DNA of 35,052 nucleotides from a virus, in the IMG/VR virus record IMGVR_UViG_3300046694_000617, positions 1 through 35,052 of that record. One strand, 5' to 3'. Positions within the stretch are counted from its first letter, which is position 1. The number at the start of each line of letters is the position of its first letter. Of this stretch, positions 22,436 through 31,299 are shown piece after piece. The notes beneath the pieces are model-generated. The model was not told where the DNA came from, did not search any database, and saw nothing but the letters and a program-made list of their open reading frames with translations. Position numbers and translations under genes: made by a program.

Positions 22436-22695
22436 CGAGTACGGGCTGTACCCCGGCCCAGGCATGGAGGGAGTGGGACATTCCCTCCATCCTCGCGCAA
22501 TACAAATACTGGCGCCGTCAGCCGCCAGTTCATGTGCTCGCCGCACTCTACCTCGATTACAAGCCGCCGCCGGAGCCTACCCCGACGAGCATGGCTGACG
22601 ACCTCGCGCAGCTGCAGGCGAACATGCCGCAGATGCCTGACCACCTGAAGCTCACACCACAATGGCCAACGACAAGACTTCTGAATATGCCGTAA
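22369..22695 (+). CDS. Tail assembly chaperone T-part, made by -1 frameshift
   Basis: This is the -1 frame continuation after GGGAAAG; the fusion with the first 95 residues of gpG would give about 203 residues. It begins with a Gly/Ala-rich linker, then DWLADAIAHIVASTGCTPAQAW, DIPSILAQYKYWRR and a VLAALYLDYKPPPEP stretch. It ends 34 bp inside the tape measure gene. No independent ribosome-binding site is visible. Such T domains recruit tail tube subunits to the tape measure. The frame is open further upstream, but only the part after the slip looks protein-like. Confidence 0.8.
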   Translation, partial: DGAAGAGGDAGDWLADAIAHIVASTGCTPAQAWREWDIPSILAQYKYWRRQPPVHVLAALYLDYKPPPEPTPTSMADDLAQLQANMPQMPDHLKLTPQWPTTRLLNMP

Positions 22696-25352
22696 CCGCG
22701 GACCCCTCTGGCTACGAAGCCGGCATGCGTCGCGTGATCGAATCGTCGAGGGAGACGCAACGGGTCGTGTCCACCGCCTTCTCGTCGGTGGGCGATGTGA
22801 TGGGCAAAATCACCGGCGCCTTGGGGATGCTCACGGGTGTGATCGCCGGCGGCGCCGCCTTCAAGGCCGCCGTCTCGGCATCGGTCGAGTGGACTGGCGA
22901 AGCGAAAAAGCTGAGCACCGCTCTCGGGACTACGACGGAAACTGCCAGCGTCATGATGGTGGCGATGCGGCGCGTGGGCCTGGACGCCGACCTGGTCACC
23001 CGGGCGTCTTCCGAGCTGACCAAGCAGATCGCGAACAACGGCGCGTCGTTCACCAAGCTGGGCGTTCAGGTCAAGGACTCGAACGGCTATTTCCGGCCGG
23101 CGGGCGACCTGATGGCCGAGGTGAACGACAAGCTCAAGGCGATCAAGAATCCGGTCGAGCAGAACATCGTCGGCATGAAGCTGTATGGCGAGTCCTGGCT
23201 GGAAGTCAAGGGCGTGCTCAAGCTGACGTCCGACGAGATGGAGAAAGCCAAGGCCAAGGCCGAAAACTTGGGCCTGATCGTCGGGCCGGAGGGCGTGGCC
23301 CAGGCCAAGCAGTACAAGGAGACGATGAGCGACATGAAACTCGTCCTCACGTCCCTGGAGGTGCAGCTGGGCACGGCCGTCCTGCCCACGCTGGTTAAGC
23401 TGGGTTCCTGGCTGAGCGGTGTCGGTCCCGTCGTAGGCGGCGCGTTCCGGATGACCATGGAGTCGGTCGTCAACATCATCGAGATCTGCGGTGAAGCGGT
23501 GATGACACTCTGGGGCGTGGTCTCGGAAGGCTTCTCACAGATCGGTCAGCTGGTGGCATCCGTGTTTGGCGGAAAGGCGCCGGGTGCGATGGAGTTCTTC
23601 GGCAACTGCCTGAAGGTGGTCGAGATCGCGTTCATCGGCCTGAAGGTTGGCGCGCTTGAGGTGCTCGAATTCGTCATGGGCCTCCTGGACGTGTTCATTG
23701 CCAGGTCCCTCCGATTTGCCGACACGGTCGAGCGGGCGATCCACCTGGACTTCACCGGCGCCAAGGCGGCGTGGCAGCGGGGAACGGAAAACCTCGAGGC
23801 CGTCGAGCAAAAGCACATGCAGAAGATGGTCGAGATTGCACAAAAGGGGCAGGACCAGATCAACGAGGTGCTGCTGCGCGGCCCGAAGGCGCGTGCGCCC
23901 GAGAGCGCGAAGCCGAACACGGCAACTGGCCCGAATTACGACATGGGCAACGACAAGCAGAACCGCATGTCGGAATGGGAGTCGAAGCTGGCCGTCGACA
24001 AGGATGGCTTCGAGAGGGCGCAGCAGCTGGCCGGCACCGCGCAGGAATATGGCAAGGCGCGGGAGCGCGACTACTGGAAGCACATCCTCGATACGACCAA
24101 GATGGCGGACGAGGAAAAGAACCAGGTCACGCGGCGCTACCTGACGCTCGAGCACGACATCAGGCAGGCGGCATTCGATGCCCAGATCGCCGGCGAAAAG
24201 TCGGCGCTGGAGGAATTCAAGAACAACCACACTGCGCGCCTCCAGATCGCTACGCAGATGTACGAGCAGCTCAAGGCGCGCTACGGCGCCGACAGCAAGG
24301 AAGCGAAAGCGGGCCTGGCCGAAATCAACAAGGAACAGCGCGCGATCGCCGAGCAGGCCCTGCAGGTCAACCAGGTTGTCTCGGCGGCCAAGCAGGCATC
24401 GGCGCTGGCCGACATCGACAACCAGCAGCGGCAGGCCGAGCTGCAGCTCAGCCTGGGCGAGATCACCGGCACGAAGATGCTCGACCTCGACCGCAGCTTC
24501 GAGGAGCGCCGCTACCAGGTGAAGCTGGGCGCGCTGCAGCAGCTGCTGCAGCTGCAGGAGCAGTCGCCCGATCGCAACCCGGTCGTGCTCGCCCAGCTGC
24601 ACGCGCAGATCGAGGAGCTCGAGCGAAAGCACGTCGAGGTCCTGGGCCAGATCAACGGCAAGGCCGCCCAGGATGCGCAGGCGCCCTGGCAGCAGATGAC
24701 GAGCAGCCTGCGCTCGTCGTATGAAGACACGTTCGCCGGGATCATCAGCGGCACCACCACGCTGCAGGGCGCCCTGGCCAAGGTGTGGCAGACGAGCTTG
24801 ACCACGTTCGCCCAGTTCATCGCCAAGAAGGTCGGCATGTGGCTGACGGGGGAAACAGTGCAGACGTCTGCAACGGTCGCCGGTGACACGGCACGCACGG
24901 CCAGCAACTGGTGGGCGGCAACACAGTCCGTGATGGCCAACGGCTGGGCGGCGATCAAGAACATCGCCATCAAGGCATGGGAGGCCGCAGCAGCCGTATA
25001 TGCGTCGATCGCGTCGATTCCCTATGTCGGTCCGGTCCTGGCGCCGGTAATGGCGATCGCGGCCACCGGCGCCGTTCTCGGCTTCGCTGGCCACATCGCC
25101 AGCGCGCGCGGTGGCTACGACATCCCGGCCGGCGTCAACCCGGTCACCCAGCTGCACGAGCGGGAGATGGTCCTGCCGCAGAAGCAGGCGGACGCGGTGC
25201 GCCAGATGGCCGAAGGCGGCGGCCCGGCCGGCGGTGACGTGCACGTGCACCTGACCGCGATGGACTCGCGCGATGTGAAACGGTTCCTGCTGGATAACAA
25301 GCGGCACATTGCGGATGCGGTGCAGTCGGCAGTCAAGGACGGAAAGCGATGA
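22662..25352 (+). CDS. Tail tape measure protein
   Basis: An 896-residue protein that sets tail length and lines the tube lumen. Residues about 1-45 are the assembly N-terminus; about 46-75 are a hydrophobic Ala/Gly stretch (MGKITGALGMLTGVIAGGAA). About 75-215 is a conserved globular part with STALGTTTETASVMMVAMRR. Hydrophobic segments at about 250-345 follow. About 420-690 is a long charged coiled coil. The C-terminus has a membrane-like YVGPVLAPVMAIAATGAVL and the usual HEREMVLPQKQADAVRQ motif. The repeated palindrome occurs at 24859-24872 as VQTSA codons. Start and stop overlap the chaperone and next gene. Confidence 0.95.
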   Translation: MANDKTSEYAVTADPSGYEAGMRRVIESSRETQRVVSTAFSSVGDVMGKITGALGMLTGVIAGGAAFKAAVSASVEWTGEAKKLSTALGTTTETASVMMVAMRRVGLDADLVTRASSELTKQIANNGASFTKLGVQVKDSNGYFRPAGDLMAEVNDKLKAIKNPVEQNIVGMKLYGESWLEVKGVLKLTSDEMEKAKAKAENLGLIVGPEGVAQAKQYKETMSDMKLVLTSLEVQLGTAVLPTLVKLGSWLSGVGPVVGGAFRMTMESVVNIIEICGEAVMTLWGVVSEGFSQIGQLVASVFGGKAPGAMEFFGNCLKVVEIAFIGLKVGALEVLEFVMGLLDVFIARSLRFADTVERAIHLDFTGAKAAWQRGTENLEAVEQKHMQKMVEIAQKGQDQINEVLLRGPKARAPESAKPNTATGPNYDMGNDKQNRMSEWESKLAVDKDGFERAQQLAGTAQEYGKARERDYWKHILDTTKMADEEKNQVTRRYLTLEHDIRQAAFDAQIAGEKSALEEFKNNHTARLQIATQMYEQLKARYGADSKEAKAGLAEINKEQRAIAEQALQVNQVVSAAKQASALADIDNQQRQAELQLSLGEITGTKMLDLDRSFEERRYQVKLGALQQLLQLQEQSPDRNPVVLAQLHAQIEELERKHVEVLGQINGKAAQDAQAPWQQMTSSLRSSYEDTFAGIISGTTTLQGALAKVWQTSLTTFAQFIAKKVGMWLTGETVQTSATVAGDTARTASNWWAATQSVMANGWAAIKNIAIKAWEAAAAVYASIASIPYVGPVLAPVMAIAATGAVLGFAGHIASARGGYDIPAGVNPVTQLHEREMVLPQKQADAVRQMAEGGGPAGGDVHVHLTAMDSRDVKRFLLDNKRHIADAVQSAVKDGKR
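24859..24872. repeat. Repeated palindrome TGCAGACGTCTGCA, copy in the tape measure gene
   Basis: A perfect 14-bp palindrome; the flanking bases (G and A) break the 16-bp form. It is in the same V-Q-T-S-A reading phase as the terL copy, although the two proteins are unrelated. Confidence 0.85.
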
Positions 25353-25951
25353 CAAACCTGGTTTACCCAACCCTTCCCGGGCTCACGCCGAAGGTAATAC
25401 GGCAGCCCGAGTGGAAGACCGACGTGAAAGAGGCATGGAACGGGCGCGAGACGGTCATTGGCCGACGCCCGTTCCCTCGCTGGCGTTACACCCTGTCCTA
25501 TGAGGTGCTGCGCTCCTACGGTGCAGACCAGGAGCGTGCGCAACTCATGGGCTTCTTCAACATGCACCGCGGCCAATTCGACAGCTTCCTGTACGTCGAC
25601 GAGGAGGACAACGCGGTGACCAATCAGCCGTTTGGCACGACCGACGGCATCACGAAGTCTTTCCAGCTGTGCCGCTCGATCGATTCCTGGGTCGAGCCGG
25701 TATGGGCGCCAACCGGCACGCCCACCATCAAGCGTGGGTCGACCACGCTGGCCGCAGGCCTCGACTATTCGATCGGCCCGACCGGCATCGTGACGCTGAC
25801 CAACGCCGGCGTCGGCGGCGATGCCCTGACCTGGACCGGCTCCTACGCAATGCGCGTCCGGTTTGCCAATGACGTGATCGGCTTCGAGCAGTTCCTGCGT
25901 GGGTTCTGGCAGGTGGGAAGCGTCGTGCTGCTGTCGAAGGTGTTCCCATGA
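25349..25951 (+). CDS. DUF2460-like distal tail protein
   Basis: A 200-residue protein in the tail-tip region. It has LPGLTPKVIRQPEWKT at the start, YEVLRSYGADQERAQLMGFFNMHRGQFDSFLYVDEEDN in the middle (about 50-90), and a C-terminal VRFANDVIGFEQFLRGFW. These mark the DUF2460 (TIGR02217) tail family, which seems to act at the distal tail in place of lambda M/L. ATGA overlaps link it to the tape measure and the next gene. Confidence 0.87.
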   Translation: MTNLVYPTLPGLTPKVIRQPEWKTDVKEAWNGRETVIGRRPFPRWRYTLSYEVLRSYGADQERAQLMGFFNMHRGQFDSFLYVDEEDNAVTNQPFGTTDGITKSFQLCRSIDSWVEPVWAPTGTPTIKRGSTTLAAGLDYSIGPTGIVTLTNAGVGGDALTWTGSYAMRVRFANDVIGFEQFLRGFWQVGSVVLLSKVFP

Positions 25952-26802
25952 TCCAGACCACGCAAGCGCACATCGCGCTCCTCGCAACGCGCCAGTTCTG
26001 GGCGGTCGACCTTTGGCAACTTACCTTCCTGGACGGGACGGTACTTCGTTACAGCAGCCATGCGTTGTCCACGAACTGGAACGGCTACACGTGGCAGGCC
26101 GGCCCGGTGTTCGATCGCGGCTCGACGAAGCTGACCAAGGGCCTCGAGGCGGACAGCCTGCAGATCGAGATCACGCCGCAGTCGACCGACCAGCTGTACG
26201 GCATCGACTTCTTCACGGCCGTGCGCAACGGTGCGCTCGATGGCGTCAAGCTGTCGCTGTACCGTGGGCACGCGGCAAACCCGGGCGATCCGATCGTGGG
26301 CGCCTTCCTGCGCTTCAAGGGCGACATCCAGGAGGTCGAGTCCGACCTGACGATCCGTATCACGGTGAAAAGCGACCTGGCGAAGCTGGACCAGCAGATC
26401 CCTCCGGACCTGTGGCAACCAGGCTGCAGCCGGACGCTTTATGACGCCGGCTGCGGCGTCGCGCGAGCGGCCTACCAGACCACGGGCGCTGCAGCAGCCG
26501 CGTCGACCAGGTCGATCATCGTCACCAGCGCGCGCCTCCCGAACGACTCGGGCTACTTCACGGCCGGCGAAATCATGTTCACGTCGGGCGCGAACGCCGG
26601 CGCCAGACGGAGCGTCCGCCTGCAGGCCGACAGCCAGACCTTGCGCCTGGCGTATCCGTTGCTGTCTCCCGTGACGGCCGGCGACCAGTTCCTGCTCTGG
26701 CCCGGCTGCTCGCGGACCTGGGAGGACTGCAAATCGAAGTTCAACAATGGGAGTGCGTTCAATGGACAGCCCTTCGTCCCATCGCCGGAGACTGCCCTGT
26801 GA
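25948..26802 (+). CDS. DUF2163/BR0599-like baseplate protein
   Basis: A 284-residue tail-tip protein. About 1-165 match the DUF2163 domain (FWAVDLWQLTFLDGTVLRYSS, DFFTAVRNGALDGVKLSLYR). About 195-284 match the small C-terminal BR0599-type domain. The conserved cysteine pairs GCSRTLYDAGCG and PGCSRTWEDCKSKFNNG lie in the two parts and may coordinate metal or form disulfides. This protein is the usual neighbour of DUF2460 and NlpC/P60 proteins, forming the tail-tip hub; the gene order here matches. Confidence 0.88.
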   Translation: MIQTTQAHIALLATRQFWAVDLWQLTFLDGTVLRYSSHALSTNWNGYTWQAGPVFDRGSTKLTKGLEADSLQIEITPQSTDQLYGIDFFTAVRNGALDGVKLSLYRGHAANPGDPIVGAFLRFKGDIQEVESDLTIRITVKSDLAKLDQQIPPDLWQPGCSRTLYDAGCGVARAAYQTTGAAAAASTRSIIVTSARLPNDSGYFTAGEIMFTSGANAGARRSVRLQADSQTLRLAYPLLSPVTAGDQFLLWPGCSRTWEDCKSKFNNGSAFNGQPFVPSPETAL

Positions 26803-27227
26803 CGACACGTGAACAGATTGTGGCGGAAGCACGGTCCTGGCTGAAGACGCCATACCACCACCGGGCGCGCGTCAAGGGCGCCGGCGTCGACTGCGCCCAG
26901 ATCCTGATCGCCATCTTTGCGGCCGTGGGGCTGCTCGAGGCGTTCGATCCTGGCGAGTACCCGATGGACTGGATGCTGCACCGCTCGGAGGAGCGGTTCC
27001 GGGACCTGGTGCGCGCGCATGGCGACCAGGTCGAGCTGGATGAGGTCCAGCCGGGTGACGTCGCGCTTTACCACGTCGGCCGCTGTTTTGCGCACGGGGC
27101 GGTCGTCATTGGCTGGCCCATGGTCATCCACGCGGATTCGCGTGTCGGCGCCGTCACCGAGGCCGAGGGGGACCAGGGCTGGCTTGCGGGCCGTGCGGTT
27201 GAGTTTTACAGAATACGAGGTCTTTGA
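26799..27227 (+). CDS. NlpC/P60-type tail-tip cysteine peptidase
   Basis: A 142-residue peptidoglycan hydrolase thought to open the cell wall for tail penetration. The catalytic triad is visible as Cys32 (GAGVDCAQ), His99 (CFAHGAVV) and a third polar residue near His111 (MVIHADS). The length equals the stand-alone NlpC/P60 domain of phage tails, related to lambda K. The start is GTG with a GTGA overlap. The stop TGA overlaps the next ATG by one base (TGATG). A GAGG Shine-Dalgarno for the next gene lies in its last codons. Confidence 0.92.
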   Translation: MTTREQIVAEARSWLKTPYHHRARVKGAGVDCAQILIAIFAAVGLLEAFDPGEYPMDWMLHRSEERFRDLVRAHGDQVELDEVQPGDVALYHVGRCFAHGAVVIGWPMVIHADSRVGAVTEAEGDQGWLAGRAVEFYRIRGL

Positions 27228-30200
27228 TGTCTCTTGGTGGCGGTCAGAACACACATACAGAAGAACCAAAAGTCCTGTCACTACGCGTCAACCAGTCAGC
27301 GTATGGCACGGCCAAGGCGAGGGTCTGGGGTAAGGCCCGGGTCCCGGGCAACATGCTGTGGTACGGGAACTTCACCGCGATCCCGCATACCGACACGCAG
27401 AAGACGGGCGGCAAGGGCGCCCCGACGACGACGACGTCGAACACCACCTACACCTATACTGCGGCCTTCGTGCTGGGCCTGGCAACGGGGCCGATCGCAG
27501 GCGTCGGCAAGGTCTGGATGGACAAGTCCGTCACGGACATCAACGCCCTCGGGATGACGCTCAAGAACGGCCAGTTGCGCCAGGCCGCATGGTCCCATCT
27601 GGCCTCGAACGTGCCGGACCAGGCCGTGACGTACTCCGGCATTGCGTATGTGGCGTCCTCGGCGTTCGATCTGGGGACATCGAGCAGTCAGCCGAACCTG
27701 AGCTTCGAGGTTCTCGGCGAGCGAATCATCCCGGGAGGCGACGACGCCCAAGCTGCCGACGTGATCAGCGACATCGTGTCCGATCCGCTGAACGGGCTTG
27801 GGCTGTCGGGTGTGCTGGGCGACATGACCGATTACTCCACCTGGTGCGCGGCGATGGGGTTGACCGTCTCCGTGGCGGCAACGGCCCAGCGCGCGGCTCG
27901 GGACTACTTGACCGAGCTGCTGAGTGCGACGCTCGCCGAGCCGGTGTGGAGCAATGGCCAGCTCAAGCTTGTGCCCTATGGCGACGAAGCGGTCGGAACG
28001 TGGAGGCCCAACACGACGCCGGTCTACGACATCACCGAGAGCGACCTGGAGGAGCCGCCGGTCGAGCGGCGCAAGCAGCCCTCAGAGGCGACCAACCGCA
28101 TCATCCTGAACTACACATCGCGCGCGAAGGACTACAACACCAGCACGGTGACGCGCGACGACCTGTCGTCGGTCACGCAGTACGGCGCGAAAAGCCAGAC
28201 GATGGAATTGCACTGCATCTCGCGCGCGGAGATGGCGGCGATCGTTGCCGAGTTCTGGCGCGACCGCGAGCTCTACATTCGCAACCAGTGGGAACTGCGC
28301 GTCCACGAGCATCTATGCCTGCTCGAGCCGATGGACCTGGCGACGTTGACGTTCGCGCCGAAGAGCCTCGACCGGGTGCCGGTGCGCGTCGTGGAAGTGG
28401 ATGACGACGGCAAAGGCAACATCACGCTGCTGGTCGAGGAGTGGCCGTTCGGCATGCTCGCGCCGACTGCAGTGCCAACGCAGGTGGCGACGCCGTTCAT
28501 CCCGCAGCAGCAGGTGGCGCCGGGCGCAGCGAATACGCCTGTGATCTTCCAGGCGCCGAACGCGATGACCGCACCGAACCTCGAGGTGTGGATCGGAGCA
28601 TCCGGCGGCGCCAACTGGGGCGGCGCCAATGTCTGGGTCTCCGACGACAACCAGACCTACCAGCAGGTCGGCGCCATCTATGGCCCGGCAAGGCACGGCG
28701 TGCTGTCCACCGCGCTGCCGGCCGGCGGCGATCCGGACACCAACAGCATCGCCTACCTCGACATGTCCGCCAGCCATGGCCAGCTGCTGTCGGCCAACCA
28801 GGGCGCGGCGGACAACGGTGACACGCTCTTCTGGCTGGACGGCGAGGTGATGTCGTACGGCACGGCCACGCTGACGGCCGTCGACCGCTACTCGCTGACG
28901 TACCTGCGCCGCGGCCAGAAGGGCACGGCCATCGCGTCCCACGCGACGGGCGCGCAGTTCCTGCGCCTCGACCAGGCGGTGTTCCAGTACGTGGTGCCGA
29001 GGGAGCGCCTCGGGCGCCCGATCTGGATCAAGCTGCAGTCGTTCAATAAATACGGTGCGAGCCCTGAACCGTTGAGCACCGTGACGCCGTACCAGTTCAC
29101 GCTGACGGGGAACAAGCCCAGCGGTGTCGCTTCGCTGGTGGCCGCTGGCGGGTTGTTCTTGAACGAACTGACCTGGTCATTCGTGGCGAACCAGCCAGAC
29201 CGCGACTACACCGAGGTATGGGGTGCGACGACGAACGACCGCGCGCAGGCCTTCGCGCTGACCGCGCAGAAGAACGCGGGCACGAGCTGGAAGCACCCGG
29301 GCCTGCAGCCCGGCCAGATCTGGTATTACTGGGCGCGGGTGATCGACACCTCGGGCAACGCGAGCGACTTTTACCCGGCGGGCGCCACGGCCGGCGTGAA
29401 GTGCTCGCCGACGAGCGATCCGTCGGCGCTCCTGGTGCAGCTGACGAACGCTATCGGGTCCACGCAGCTGGCCGCCGAGCTGGCCGCGCCGATCGTGCAG
29501 TCGCCGCAGCAGGGGCACCTGAACGCGCTGGCGTCGCTGCAGGGCGCCCTGGACGAGTACAAGACCGCTGAGCTGGTTCGCTGGCATGACACGGTCACCA
29601 AGGCGATTGTCACGACCGACCCCGATACGGGCAAGATCCAGCTGCTGGCGACCGCAGAGGTCACGACGGATGTTGAATCGCGGCTCACGTACGTCGAGCA
29701 GTTGGCCGACGCGAGCAAAGGCGAGCTGCAGGGCACTGTGGCCCAGCTGGCCAGCGTGCAGGACGGGCTGAGCAGCGCACAGTCGCAGATTACACAGGTG
29801 GCGAACAGCATCTCCCAGTCGGCATCGACGGTGTACGTCGACCGAGCGATCGCCGGCGCAACGGGCCAGCTCACGGTTGAGGCTGCAAACAGCGCCCAGG
29901 CACTGGCACAGACGGCGATCCAGGGTGCGCTCGATGCGTTCAACTCGGCCCAGGCTGACCAGGACATCAAGGCGAGCGTCGCGATCGCGCAGCAGAACAT
30001 CAAGACCAACGCTGATGCCACGACGGCCATCGTCGAGGCGCAGGCCGCCCTGGTGGCAGTGGTCAGCAACAACGCGGCTGCCTTCGCGGAGGAGCAGGAG
30101 GTGATGGCCGACCAGATCAGCGCCGAGGTGAGCGCCCGCCAGGCGCTTGCTACCCGGGTGTCGAGCGCCGAGTCGTCCATTCTGACCGAGCAGCAAGCGC

Positions 30201-31285
30201 GCGCTGATGCAGACGCGGCTGAGGCCACCGCACGTCAGGCACTGGCCGCACGGGTGTCGAATGCGGAGTCTTCCATCCAGACCGAAGCCTCGACGCGTGC
30301 CAGTGCGGACGAAGCGAACGCTTCGTCGATCAATACCCTGTACTCACGCTTGAACACCGGCGACTTCGCGGCGGTCAAGACCCAGTCGAGTGCCAACGCG
30401 TCCGCCATCACCGGGATGCAAGCGAAGTGGGGCGTGCAGGTCCAGACGATGCAGGACGGGAATCTCGCGCTTGCCGGCATCTCGCTGATGTCGGGTGGCC
30501 AGCAGCAGTCTACTGTGGCCATCCTTGCGGACCGCCTGCTTGTCTATAAGCCGAACGGCACGGGTGCTCCGCAGCAGATGATGATCCTCGGCACGGTAAA
30601 TGGGGTCAGTTCACTCGGGTTGAACGGGAGCCTGATTGTTGACGGATCCATTGTCGGCCGCGCGTTGGCAGCAGGCTCAGTAACGGCTGACAAGGCCGAC
30701 ATCAACCAGCTATCGGCGTTGTCCGCTGACCTGGGCGTAGTGACCGCAGGCTTTGCCCGAAATGCCAGTGGTACGAATTACATCAATTTCAACGCGTCTG
30801 GCACGCAGCCGTTCATCAAGGTCGGCAATGAGATCGCCCTAAACGCGGATGGTTCCGGCCGCTTCGCCCGTACGGTAATCAGCGCGCCGAATGTTGTCGC
30901 CTCCGGAAACATCACGGTCAATAGTGGGAAGGTCGGATATGTGACGAGCTCCGTTCCTACCTCTGAGGGATATGTCGATACGAGTGGTTACGTCGGCTTT
31001 GACTACCTGATCGATACCGGCATTCAGGTGACCGATGACTGGGCAACAGCTGCTACGGACATGTTCCTTGCGTCTGTCACCATCAATGCAGGTACTAGCT
31101 ACAACGGGGGATGCAACGGGTACTCGAAAGCTGATCTTGTCGTGGGTGACGGCTTGATCAGCGAGGGCGGATCGAACAACCCCATCGATAACCGCCTGTA
31201 CATCCACTACCAATGGGAGCCCGGGGGACCAAACACGGGACAAATCTTAATCACTGGTTTGGCTTGGAAAGTTGTTAAAGTTTAA
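27227..31285 (+). CDS. gpJ-like host-specificity/central tail protein
   Basis: A 1352-residue central tail-tip protein. The start ATG at 27227 has GAGG at 7 bp. About 1-330 form the hub (WGKARVPGNMLWYGNF; ADVISDIVSDPLNGLGLSG). About 330-480 has the ARAEMAAIVAEFW/LEPMDLATLTF region of the phage-tail_3 type. About 480-760 has fibronectin-like beta domains. About 830-1060 is an Ala/Gln-rich coiled coil that includes a 32-residue tandem duplication near DNA 30134 and 30230. The last 250 residues are beta-rich and probably form the receptor-contact tip. It sets host range in related phages. Composition drops in GC towards the 3' end, as common for receptor-binding parts. Confidence 0.93.
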   Translation: MSLGGGQNTHTEEPKVLSLRVNQSAYGTAKARVWGKARVPGNMLWYGNFTAIPHTDTQKTGGKGAPTTTTSNTTYTYTAAFVLGLATGPIAGVGKVWMDKSVTDINALGMTLKNGQLRQAAWSHLASNVPDQAVTYSGIAYVASSAFDLGTSSSQPNLSFEVLGERIIPGGDDAQAADVISDIVSDPLNGLGLSGVLGDMTDYSTWCAAMGLTVSVAATAQRAARDYLTELLSATLAEPVWSNGQLKLVPYGDEAVGTWRPNTTPVYDITESDLEEPPVERRKQPSEATNRIILNYTSRAKDYNTSTVTRDDLSSVTQYGAKSQTMELHCISRAEMAAIVAEFWRDRELYIRNQWELRVHEHLCLLEPMDLATLTFAPKSLDRVPVRVVEVDDDGKGNITLLVEEWPFGMLAPTAVPTQVATPFIPQQQVAPGAANTPVIFQAPNAMTAPNLEVWIGASGGANWGGANVWVSDDNQTYQQVGAIYGPARHGVLSTALPAGGDPDTNSIAYLDMSASHGQLLSANQGAADNGDTLFWLDGEVMSYGTATLTAVDRYSLTYLRRGQKGTAIASHATGAQFLRLDQAVFQYVVPRERLGRPIWIKLQSFNKYGASPEPLSTVTPYQFTLTGNKPSGVASLVAAGGLFLNELTWSFVANQPDRDYTEVWGATTNDRAQAFALTAQKNAGTSWKHPGLQPGQIWYYWARVIDTSGNASDFYPAGATAGVKCSPTSDPSALLVQLTNAIGSTQLAAELAAPIVQSPQQGHLNALASLQGALDEYKTAELVRWHDTVTKAIVTTDPDTGKIQLLATAEVTTDVESRLTYVEQLADASKGELQGTVAQLASVQDGLSSAQSQITQVANSISQSASTVYVDRAIAGATGQLTVEAANSAQALAQTAIQGALDAFNSAQADQDIKASVAIAQQNIKTNADATTAIVEAQAALVAVVSNNAAAFAEEQEVMADQISAEVSARQALATRVSSAESSILTEQQARADADAAEATARQALAARVSNAESSIQTEASTRASADEANASSINTLYSRLNTGDFAAVKTQSSANASAITGMQAKWGVQVQTMQDGNLALAGISLMSGGQQQSTVAILADRLLVYKPNGTGAPQQMMILGTVNGVSSLGLNGSLIVDGSIVGRALAAGSVTADKADINQLSALSADLGVVTAGFARNASGTNYINFNASGTQPFIKVGNEIALNADGSGRFARTVISAPNVVASGNITVNSGKVGYVTSSVPTSEGYVDTSGYVGFDYLIDTGIQVTDDWATAATDMFLASVTINAGTSYNGGCNGYSKADLVVGDGLISEGGSNNPIDNRLYIHYQWEPGGPNTGQILITGLAWKVVKV

Positions 31286-31299
31286 AGGAGAAGAACAGT

